Shown here: piece after piece, positions 25,601 through 37,600 of the stretch | How positions within the stretch are numbered: position 1 is the stretch's first letter | Layout of the letters: each line of letters begins with the position of its first letter | Source: Mytilus californianus | Lineage: Eukaryota; Mollusca; Bivalvia; Mytilida; Mytilidae | Length of the DNA stretch: 64,000 nucleotides | Direction of reading: 5' to 3' | Assembly: GCF_021869535.1 (NCBI RefSeq) | Contig: NW_026262690.1 | Location: 16,331,001-16,395,000 of the forward strand | Position numbers and translations under genes: made by a program | Notes under the pieces: model-generated | The model's input: only the letters and a program-made list of their open reading frames with translations | Database searches by the model: none | What the model was told of the DNA's origin: nothing

Positions 25601-28600
25601 TATTTAATAAAACATGTCACAAACAAAACCGAAAAATAGTTGGTGACTAATCAAATTATAGAAAAGTACCAGTTGGGTGTGAATGGTATCATTTTACAGT
25701 TGGAGAAGATTACCATTAGGACGTGAATTGTTTCATTTTACAGTTGGGGAAGATTACCAGTAGGGCGTGAATGGTTTCATTTTACAGTTAGGAAAGATTA
25801 CCAGTAGGGCGTGAATGGTTTCATTTTACAGTTGGGCAAGATTACCAGTGGGGCGTGATTGATTTTATTTTACAGTTGGGAAAGATTACCAGTAGGGCGG
25901 CGTGATTGGTGCATTTTACAGTTGGGGAAGATTTCCAGTGGGGCTTGAATTGTTTCATTTTACAGTTGGTGAAGACTACCAGTTGGGCGTGAATGGTTTC
26001 ATTTAACAGTTTGGCAAGATTACCAGTAGGGCGTGAATGGTTTCATTTTACAGTTGGGAAAGATTACCAGTGGGGCGTGATTGGTTTCATTTTACAGTTG
26101 GGAAAGATTACCAGTGGGGTGTGTTTGGTGCATTTAACAGTTGGGGAAGATTTCCAGTGGGGCGTGAATGGTTTTATTTTACAGTTGGGAAAGATTACAA
26201 GTGGGGCGTGATTGGTGCATTTTACAGTTGGGAAAGATTACCAGTGGGGCGCGATTGGTTCATTTTACTGTTGGGGAAGATTTCCAGTAGGGCGTGACTG
26301 ATTTCATTTTACAGTTTGGGAAGATTACTAGTAGGGCGTGAAAAGACATAAAATTTTCTGAAACATTCTACAAATTTTACGGAGTATGGTGACTTTTTAC
26401 GAGTGTTCTTGCATAGAAGAATTAGTCTGAGAATTTAAATATCGAAAAATATTTAACACGTGACCAAAGGACATGCGTAGACCATGAGTGAAATATCACA
26501 GTGACTGTATTTACGGTCACGGGTTGAATTCAATGACTTTTCTTGTTATTACATTGGCCTTTAATATAAATAAACGGGAAAATGAAAGGAACTATATCTT
26601 GTTTCTATGCATTTATTTTTTACTTTTCCTCGCAATCGGAAGTGAGATGTTTAATTATTAAGGTATACATATGGAAATACAATATAATATATGGAACATA
26701 ATTGGCAACGTGTTGACAAAACATATTTTGGGAAATTTGCCACATACTTAGGAAAACGCTTGGCTGAAACTGCAAGGAATATAATTCTGATTGTTCGCGC
26801 ACTATCATATTTTAACCTTCAAATATAAACGTTTATGTGTGTACTCTGCATGCTGTTTTAAAATTGTATTTCTCTCAACATCAAAACATATTGTAATCTT
26901 TAATTTCACAAATATTCAAACAAGGTAAAGAAGTATTCAGAATTGATTTACCGTTGCAAATTACACTTTTTTTCAATTCCTTATGTATTCCGTGTAATCA
27001 ATAACTATATTGAAGATTATCAAATACCCCCCACCCACCCCCCCCTGATTTGTATGTCTGTCTAGAGGTGGCGTGAATTAGATGTGGATACTAAAAAAAT
27101 CCAAAAATCTTTTAGAGTACATACAATCTAAGACTGTCTCATCTTGCAATAGTATTTAAACATTTGACTATTACACTTTACACAAGTATTCTCCATTCCA
27201 AACTAAAAGACAAATTGAAAGAGTTGGTATTACTTTGTTTCATTAAAAAGAATGGCGAATGTAGATACAAGTATCTTGTCTAAGGGAGGGATAAATCTTA
27301 CTTTGTAAAGAATCACTCTGATTCAAACGAAAAATTCTCTGAAACTGACATTATCAAGATACTTGATTTCTTGATTGACAACATATTTGTTACGTTTGGA
27401 GGACGTGTTTTTCAACAAACTGTCGGAATTCCAATGGGAACCAATTGTGCCCCTCTTCTTGCCGACTTGTTTCTTTATTATTATGAGGCTGACTTCATAC
27501 AGGATCTTCTTAGGAAGAAAGATAAGAAGTTAGCAATATCCTTTAACTTTACGTTCCGCTATATAGATGATGTTTTCTCACTTAATAATACAAAATTTTG
27601 TGACTATGTTGAACGAATCCATCCCATCGAACTAGAGATAAAGGATACTACAGATACAGTTAAGTCTGCCTCATATCTTGATTTACATCTAGAAATTGAC
27701 AATGAGGGTTGGTTGAAAACAAAACTTTACGACAAAAGAGATGATTTTAGCTTCCCAATTGTGAACTTTCCATTTCTATGTAGCAACATTCCAGCAGTGC
27801 CTGCATACGGAGTATATATCTCCCAATTGATACGAAATTTCCGGGCTTGTATTTCCTATCATGAATTCCTTGATAGAGGATTACTGCTCACAAGGAAGCT
27901 ATTAAACCAAGAGTTCCAAATGGTGAAGTTGAAATCATCCCTTCGTAATTTTTACAGACGCCATCACGAGTTGGTTCACCGTTATCGAATAACCGTTTCC
28001 ACAGATGATATCGGATATGTTCCTTATGTCGTAACTAAAATACCTTTCCCTTTTCACGAATGTGACCTACCGAATTAGACTACTTACCGGATTTGTAATA
28101 ACATAAGCACGACGGGTGCCACATGTGGACCAGGATCTGCTTACCCTTCCGGAGCACCTGAGATCACCCCCAGTTTTTTTGTGGGGTTCGTGTTGCTTAG
28201 TCTTTAGTTTTCTATGTTGTGTCATCTGTACTATTATTTGTCTATTTGTTTTTTTATTTTTGGCCATGGCGTTGTCAGTTTGTTTTCGATCTGTGAGTTT
28301 GACTGTCCCTCTGGTATCTTTTGTCCCTCTTTTATGTATTATTTTCTAAAACCTACAACATTGAAAGCAATATTTTTAATGCATAATATTTTAACAGTAC
28401 GTTGTCATCTGGTCTCAGCAGTTTATCAGCTCTGTTTTGGCAGGATTTAGTTAAGCCTCATACAAAGCCCATGTCAGAATTAAAAGGAACAATTATTTCT
28501 AAAGTTGCAGGTATGGTACATTTGTTTTTACATTAAAAAACTTTTTATAATTATATACTGTTCATAAACCTATAAAACCATTAATCAAGGAGTCATTAAT

Positions 28601-31600
28601 GGTTGTTATGTAGAACTAAGAGTCCGAAACTATATGCTTATGTATATGTCAAGGAGACAAATTAACATGAGCACTTGCTGCTTGTTTCTGAATCCTATTT
28701 GTGAACGTGAATATATATTGTAATTTGTATAATTCATAATAAAATATTGTTTACCCTAAAATATATGCTTAGATTTTAGTGAATTGTATGACAAGACTAA
28801 TATAAATGAAATTAAAAATCAAACAAAAAAAAAAAAACGATTCCCCGCAAATTATGTTTATTATTCACAAAGAAAGTTGAAATCAAACATCGAATAATTT
28901 CACTTGAAAAAAATTAAAACAACACGTTATAAATTTCATGCGTCCGAAGCGCATTTTTTTTAGATTTACCTTCGTCAGAAACACTCATAGCCAAATATTT
29001 GAATGCCAAATATGAAAGAACAGTCATATGACCAAAAAGGACCTAAAATATAGCCAAATATATTATCTAAAGTCAACTTTGCTTCTTTCAAGAGGTTTGC
29101 AGATTTATTGTTAAAACTTACTCATCGAAAATGCGAAGCCAAAAGGTATTTATAAGTAGAATGAAAATAATATTTTTCTTAAGTCTTAATATGAAACCTG
29201 TTAATCATATTTAGGGACTAACGTTTTACATTCAACATTTCACTAACAATTTAGTCATAATGTTTTCATTTATATATTAGTCATAGTGTTTGGAATTGTT
29301 GCTGTATGCGTAGCTCTTTTGGTGTCTATTATTGGTGGAACATTAACACAGGTAAATGAAGAAACAAATTTAATTGTATTGATATTAATTGTACTTCTTA
29401 GGTAAATAATATGTGTTTGACAAATACATGTGGCTTTTGAAGTAAACAGAAAATAAAATTAGCATTGGCTTAATTAGTTAAGATGTGTTCAAAATAGTAA
29501 CATTTGATCAACATTACTAGTCTAAAATTTAAAGTAATAATATGTAAAATCTTGTCGAAGGTACAAAAAATATATATTGAAAATGCACACTTTCTTTTAT
29601 TCCGTTAGCTCAATACTACATGTACACGAACTGTTTAGACATTACACTACATAGAATTGAGAATGGAGATGGGGGAATGTGTCAAAGAGACAACAACCCG
29701 ACCATAGAACAGACAACAGCAGAAGGTCACCAACAGGTCTTCAATGCAGCGAGAAATTCCCGCACCCGGAGGCGTACTTCAGCTGGCCCCTAAACAAATA
29801 TATATACTAGTTCAGTGATAATGAACGCCATACTAAACTCCAAATTGTACACAAGAAACTAAAATTAAAAATAATACAAGACTGACAAAGGCTAGAGGCT
29901 CCTGACTTGGGACAGGCGCAAAAATGCGGCGGGGTTAAACATGTTTATGAGATCTCAAACCTCCCCCTATACCTCTAGCCAATGTAGAAAAGTAAACGCA
30001 TAACAATACGCACATTAAAATTCAGTTCAAGAGAAGTCCGAGTCTGATGTCAGAAGATGTCAAAGAAAATAAACAAAATGACAATAATACATAATTAACA
30101 ACAGACTACTAGCAGTTAACTGACATGCCAGCTCCAGACTTCAATTAAACTGATTGAAAGATTATGTCTTCATCATATGAATATCAGGCACAATCCTTCC
30201 CGTTAGGGGTTTAGTATCATGCCATCATAACATATATGAGAAGAACATAACCCGTGTCATGTCAACAACTGGTTTTTAAATAAATGTGTTTAGTGCTGAT
30301 GCAAAGACCCTATAAGTGAATCAATATTAACGCCAACATATGCAATCTTTAATGACCTGACAACAGTATCGTAACTATATCCCTTCTTAATAAGTCTATT
30401 TAAAGGTTTTGTTAGCTTCAGAGGTGAATACTGACATTTTTGTGCTTTATAAAGAATATTTCCATAAAAAATTGGATGTGAAATACCTGAACGTATAAGA
30501 TGTCTGCATGTTGAGCTATATTTACGAATGATGTCCTTATACCGATGATAAAATTTAGTAAATGTTTTGACTAGTTTGTGATATCGAAAACCCTGGTGTA
30601 ATAATTTTTCAGTAATACATAAATTTCTCTCGTTAAAATCTAAAACATTGTTACATACACGAGCGAATCGGACAAGTTGAGATATATAAACACCGTAAGA
30701 TGGTGACAAGGGAACGTCACCATCTAAAATGGATAATTAACGATAGGAAATGAAAAATCATCTCTTTTATCATATATTTGTTTGTAAAACAGTAAAATAA
30801 ATGTATACGCTTGCAAACCAAATCACACGAAAACGGTTAGATCAAGGGAATCGTCTCGCATTGGTAACAAATATTAGAAATCTTCAGAACAATGCAAACA
30901 GTTACACTACTTTTACATGATTTAGTGAAAACTTAAAATCACTGTAAAAATAGATACATAGGTTTTAATATTAGACAAATACAAGACATTATAGATTACT
31001 CTGAAAAATTTAATATAGAAGGAGCAATACTTTTTTTGGATTTTAGTAAAGCTTTTGACTCTTTGGAATGGACATTTATGACAGAAACGCTAAAAAAGTT
31101 TGGATTTAAAAATGGCTTTATCAGATGGGTGGAAACTATGTATAATGGCATTAAAGGCTGTATTTTAAATAATGGGTGGGTTTCAGGTCCGTTTAAAATA
31201 TATCGTGGTATACGACAAGGGTGTCCGATTTCTGCTCTTCTTTTTGTCATAACAGTAGAATTAATGGCAATAAGGCTAAGAAGTAATAAAGATTTTAAAG
31301 GAATAACAATAAAATTAGATGGAAAATCATGTAATTTAAAAATTTGTCAATTAGCTGATGACACAACTCTTTTTTTTCAGTCACGAAAAGAAATAAGTCT
31401 GGCTCTTAGTATAATTGAAACATTTGGCAGCTTTTCAGGATTAAAACTAAATAGAAATAAAACAGAGGGGATATGGTTAGGAAAATTAAAAAGTTCAAAA
31501 GATAAATATGAAAATATAAATTGGACAAATAAACCAATTAAAAGCTTAGGTATTTACTTTGGTTATGACAGAAAAGAATGTGACACACTGAATATGGAAA

Positions 31601-34600
31601 AAGTCATGGATAAAATAGCGAAACTTGTAGATAGATGGTCAAAACGAAGATTAACCCAATTGGGAAAAATATTGAAGCACAAAAAACGTGCGAGGTCATC
31701 GACCAGTGACCGCATTTAGTTTCTGGAACATTTAAGATAGTATACAAAAACTCATTCCGAAATAAATAGTGATAAATTCCGTAATATATTGACGAACTTT
31801 TGTGATAACGTGTGTAATGTTACATGAATATATAGTATTTTATATATAAAAAAATAAACATATTTTGTAGTAGACAATTTAAAACAGCTATTTGTAATAG
31901 CAATTTATTTATTTAGATATTGATAGAATTTTTTTTTTTGTTAATTCTACTGAATATTCTCCCTGGATATTCGGTGGCACTATTAACAGGGATACTTGAT
32001 GGAATGCTGTACATCAAGTGGTATTGTTAACAGCAAGTTGTGCAATAAAGTATCAATTTGAGTGTTAAAAAAAAAAAAAAAAAACTTAATCACTGCTGAT
32101 AAAATTGTCCTCTCAGGTTGCAGATTATAAAATTTAGAAGCTAAGAAGAAGACACAAGTTGCTTTAAAAAAAAAAGAAAAGCAACACGAGAACCCGAGAC
32201 CGCTGATTGGTCACCAAAAATGTGTTGTTTAATTTTTGTTTGCTTTTGATTTGAAATAATTGACTGTGAATAGAATATGATAATGATGATGTTAAACACC
32301 TTTATTGAAAACATGTAATTGTGTGTAGATTCTTGCACAAGTCGATTGAAAGCAATGTTGGATAGTTGAAAATAGAAAAGTGAATATATACTGCTACTAT
32401 TTGAATTTACATTTAAATGCTTGACTATTTTATTTATTACTTAAGAGTGTACATCATTTATTCATAATCCTGTTGCAAATCCCAGTTTCTGCAAATTGGA
32501 TTTCTAATGCAAGTTGCACAAACCAATCGCAATATAAATTTAAGCACACAGTTTGCTTTATAATCTGGATGCATTTATGTTTTCTATTACATCTTCATAT
32601 TCTGTTTCCGGGAAGCCTTCAATTATTCTTATACTCGTTATTGAAGCTGTCTATACTCATGGTTGATGTTGTATAGATAAATTTTAAGTCACTTTCAATG
32701 TGAAGTGAAACCCTGAGGCATGCAAATTGTAAGAAGGTTTCGTATATTTATTTTGAGAGTAACACACCAGTTTCATTGGGACCTCTTATATACTGTCAAT
32801 TATTTTGGTCTCATAAAACATCTCAAATTGTAAAGATTTCCTGAAGTTACTTAACATAATCCAAACATTCTACATGAAAACTTGGTTTTGAAGAATATCT
32901 TATTTTCAGAAGTCTTATGAATACCTGAACATACTCGCTAAAAAGATATGTAGATTTAAAAAGATACCAAGATTAAAATGTTGTACGCCAGACGCAAGTT
33001 CAGTCTGCAAAAGACTCATCAGTCACGCTCGAATACAAAAGTTAAAAAAACCAAATACAGTACGAAGTTGATAGGAATTGAGAACGCACGTTTCGAAACA
33101 AAGGTTTTGCCGAATACTACAATAAGGTAATCTATTCCTGGGGTAGGCAATCCTTCGCATTTCGAAAATATCAAAGTTTGTAATAGGACTGTCACTCAAA
33201 AAAGAAAAAGAAAGGAAAAACAGCCAGAGGTCAGATTACCTTATGTAATGATGACCATGCTTGAAAGTCACATATCAAGCTCTTACTGCCGTGTCCTGAA
33301 TTAGATAAGAAAAGCGAAAATTCATATTCGCGAGTGAAATTATTATTTATGCATGTACGTAGTTTTTTTAGCGCAAGAAAAAGTAAATAGAAAGCATACG
33401 ACTGGCACATTTGCGTCATCACAAATATATATCATGGCTCAAATCAAATGTTTGAAAGTTGAATTCGAATGTCAAACTACCTACCTCAATTGTTTTGACT
33501 CAAGATTCATTGCAAAAAAACACGGTAAAATGACTTTTTAAAAAAGTAATAATGAAACAAAAAACCAATGTGTACAGATATATGTCATAGTCCTTAAATA
33601 TGTACGTTCGAATTTATGCAATATATTTTAGTAGTATGACCTGTCTGTAAGTATGAATCATCGGAATTCTTTATTGTCAACAACGATTTCTGTTAATTAA
33701 TGTCAGGTTTGTTTTTGTCAAGGTTACAAGATAAAATGGACTGTTTCTGTATATTATGAACACCAGCAATAACAAAACACTAAAAAACAAAAAAAACAAC
33801 AGATAGAGCGACGAACCCCGTCAAAATCTGGGGTAAATTCAAGTGCTCCGGAAGGGTAAGCAGTTCCTGCTCCACTATCAACAATCGTCGAGGTTTCTAA
33901 TTGCAAGTAAAAGTCACATCAATTAATGCACAGATTAGAAACTGAGGATGGACTTGTGGAAACGATATTTTCAACTTTACTGTATTAAATCCTTTTACCA
34001 GAGCTTTCTTGTTAGCAGTAACCATTTTTGCTTTTTTTGTTTTGATCAATTAAGTTCTTTTTAATTACGATTTGTATCAACGACCTCACCTCTTAAACAA
34101 TACTGAACGTGTACGTACGTCCTCTTTTTGTGTTTGGACCATTACCCGGCATAATTCTCGACTGAATTTGTTAGTCTCTAAAGTCATGTTTCCAGTTAAT
34201 AGGTTTCAGCTTACGGCATTTTGGACCTTTGACGAATACGTTTCGTATTCAAAATCTGTCGACAATGCTGAGGTCATCATTTATAAGGTAGATAGCTGGA
34301 ATGTGCTGAGAAAACTTCCACAGCTGCAATTAAATGGTTTAAACTTGAAGTCCTTATTGAGATTTTGCAATTTGCAAATAGAAATCAGAGTTAAAATAAA
34401 TGTATTTCGCATATACCTTAAGTATCAAAGCATCTTATTCCGATGGACAGAAAAAATAATTACATAAGTACAATGTCGATATACAAGTAAACATTATTGT
34501 CAAAGACAAAACATGTGATTTAAAATTATCGGTTAGGTTTGTTCTAATAAACCTTTTTTACATTGATTGTGTCATCACTTGTAAATATCATTTAAAGTCA

Positions 34601-37600
34601 AGTGGCATTTTTACACGAATGGGGTCAATCAAAATCTTCACGATATCCAGGAAAGGAGTTCAGAGATCTCTAGGTCTAAAACATTTAATAATCGTTACCT
34701 GCATTGTAATATTAAAATGTCCCTGCTTAAATTCACATTCAAATTTTTTTTGCATAATTAAAAATATTAGTTGTAATTCCCCTTTGGAAGTTAAGTGGTA
34801 GTTCTTATCGTTTTAGATAACTGGAACCATTCTAGCAGCAATTGGTGGTCCGCTCACTGGTTTATTTCTGTTGGGCTGTTTCTGTCCTTGGGCAAACGCT
34901 AAGGTTAGTATACACATGTTTCACGCATGCGTTAATCGGATTTGAATACTTTTGATATTGTTCAATTCATTACGACTTTTATAATACCCCCTTGGTATAA
35001 CCCTAGCCTCTCTATAAAGAGCAATTGTCAGACGACAAATATATACACAATTATTCATAAGTATCTTGACTAAATAACCTTAATCCTGATTAAACTTCAA
35101 ACCAAATCATATAATTCTGTTACCTGTATTGTTAATGATTTTATTGTCTTGCACAACACATTCCAGTACGTTAAACTTTAAATACAAGTTAAAGGTAGGA
35201 GAGAAAAAAAGGGTGAAATTTCAGGATGGTTTTATAAAAATTATTTCCTGTTTATCAATGGTGTATGCAAAAAGCCTTACATTGTTCATTTTGTTATCTT
35301 TTTGATAATTCAAGATATAATTTTGCTATAGAATAACTTTGCACCTCTCTATCAATATGCAAATTGATAAGAAGAGGTAAACCTGCTTTCGCATTAAAGG
35401 TGATACTATAAATATATACAATAATCTTGCCCGAAAAAAACTACTTATAATGTTCCTTGTACTAAATGAAAGATCAATGATAACACTTAGATTTTTAACT
35501 GAGATAGAACTTTAAATGGAAAATATATAAGCACCCTGTGACAACAATTTTGAATCATATTTCTATCAAAGCACCCGACTTATGATTCAATATTTTTTGA
35601 ATGATCAAATGCCATGAAGACTTATTTGATGATTTATGATATTCGTGTTACCAATTTATCACAGGGGGCATTTATCGGAACAATTTCGGGAATTATATTG
35701 ATTACGTGGATAACAACAGGACAGTACACATCACCAAACGTTCGAAAAGCTGTACCATTACCGTCAGCTCCTATTGACAAGTGTTATGTACCTTTTACAA
35801 ACATAACAACACTGTACAATGTTTCAACACAGATGTCGACTTCAACATATGAGTACCACTCCACTGTTTTTACCACAGAATCTCCGATAGTTGACAAAAT
35901 ACCGTTAGTATATATTTTTTCATTGTATAACAGTTATGGTTGGTACTTATACTCAAGACTATATTTACAATATCATCACTACTGTCACAATCATTTATCT
36001 ACTCCTTTTTATTAACCTAAGCAATATACTAATAAATAATTTTATCTGCACAGTTCAGTCCATATAATATTTTTATAAAGCTGTATAAGTAAGAAAGATC
36101 GTAAATTAATAAGTCGCAAATAATAGTTTAGATTGATTCATCGCATATTATACTTTCTAATTGATATATTTGCTGTAATACAAGAAGCCTTAGTACTAAT
36201 ATTTTCTTTCGGGAGTGGCATAGCTTATTTTCATTTCATTAAATATCCGTGATCGATGGTAATTTTCTTTTTTGTAGAGATTAAAAGCTTTGTTTGTCTT
36301 GTTTCAGGAGTGGTATAGATTATTTTTATTCCATTGCCTATCCATGGTTCGGTGTGATTGGTATATTTGCTGTGATGATTGTTGGCAGCATTTTTAGTTT
36401 TCTGACAGGTAAAACTCCTCTGATAAATTACAACATAATTAAGGGTGTATTTACAAGAGGCAAACATCAATGGTGTTATAATAATAAGAGGATGTGGTAT
36501 AATTTTAAATGAGATATTTCTCCACTAAAGACCAAATTATAAAGAGGTTAACGCATAAAGGTCACCGCGCGACATTCAATATGGAACAAAACCCATACCG
36601 CATAGAAAGCCATAAAAGGCCCCGAATTGACATGTACAAATTTCAAACGAGAAAACTAACGGCCTGCTTTGTTTAAACAATATGTAATTATTCAAAAGTG
36701 CACACATTACATTTAAACAATAGAAACACAGGGATTCAGAAACAAGAAGAACTTGTATAAATCCGTTTCCTTTAACAAAATGACAACATTGGGAACATAA
36801 TGTAAAGAAACCCACCATAATATATTTTGCAATTTACATTACACGTTTATTCTATGGTTTGCCAGTTATAAGAAGTCTGTTTGATTGAAATATGCGATCA
36901 ACTCATTTCTAATTCATTTCTGATTGATTTACAAAGCATTAAAAGCATCAAACGAAAAACAACTATGATTATCCAGCAACAAACAAGTATAACAAAAATA
37001 TTGAACTGCAAGGTAAATTCAAAAAGTGAAAGTACACAAACTGCAACATCTGAATTACAAGCACCTGACTTGAGACAACATGGGAACAAACTATAAAAAT
37101 CAGTTGAAAAGGGCTTAACACATCGAGATCAAGAACAAACAATGCAAAACAATAAACGAAAAACAAAAGTGATAAATAGCAACAACTGACAACAACTCAA
37201 TCCCAGGCTTCTGAATTTAGACAGGAACATATAGAATATGCCGGGGTGAAACATGGTTGTGGGACAGTGGTGTAACAGATAAACATATGAACAAACTATA
37301 AAAATCAGTTGCAAATAGGCTTGATTCATAAGATCGCTACAAGGAAAAAATTAACTAACAAAAACACTAAAGACACAAAGTACAGATCTGACTCGCAGTT
37401 ATTTCAAAGCCAATAACAACTATTAAAAAAATTATGTATCTAAAACTAAATTGTTCTTGATTAAAAATAAATATACATCAACATAGGCTATCTTATTGTC
37501 CTTTAAACATCTTATCCATTTCGTTGAGTTCCCACAAGAAGGACTTAATAGCAAGCACTCCGTATAATTATTGAAATTACATATTTAACTGCACGAGATG

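Noticed and set aside
25993-26297. Two overlapping frames with a repeated peptide
   Set aside because: They are produced by the 44-bp minisatellite; the same sequence is open in several frames and there is no start context or neighbouring exon.
28067-28450. Overlapping frames on both strands after the Penelope-like enzyme
   Set aside because: They fall in the element's non-coding tail, which recurs at 46390, 49720, 52980 and 54960 without conserved frames. The last part overlaps transporter exon 10 in another frame.
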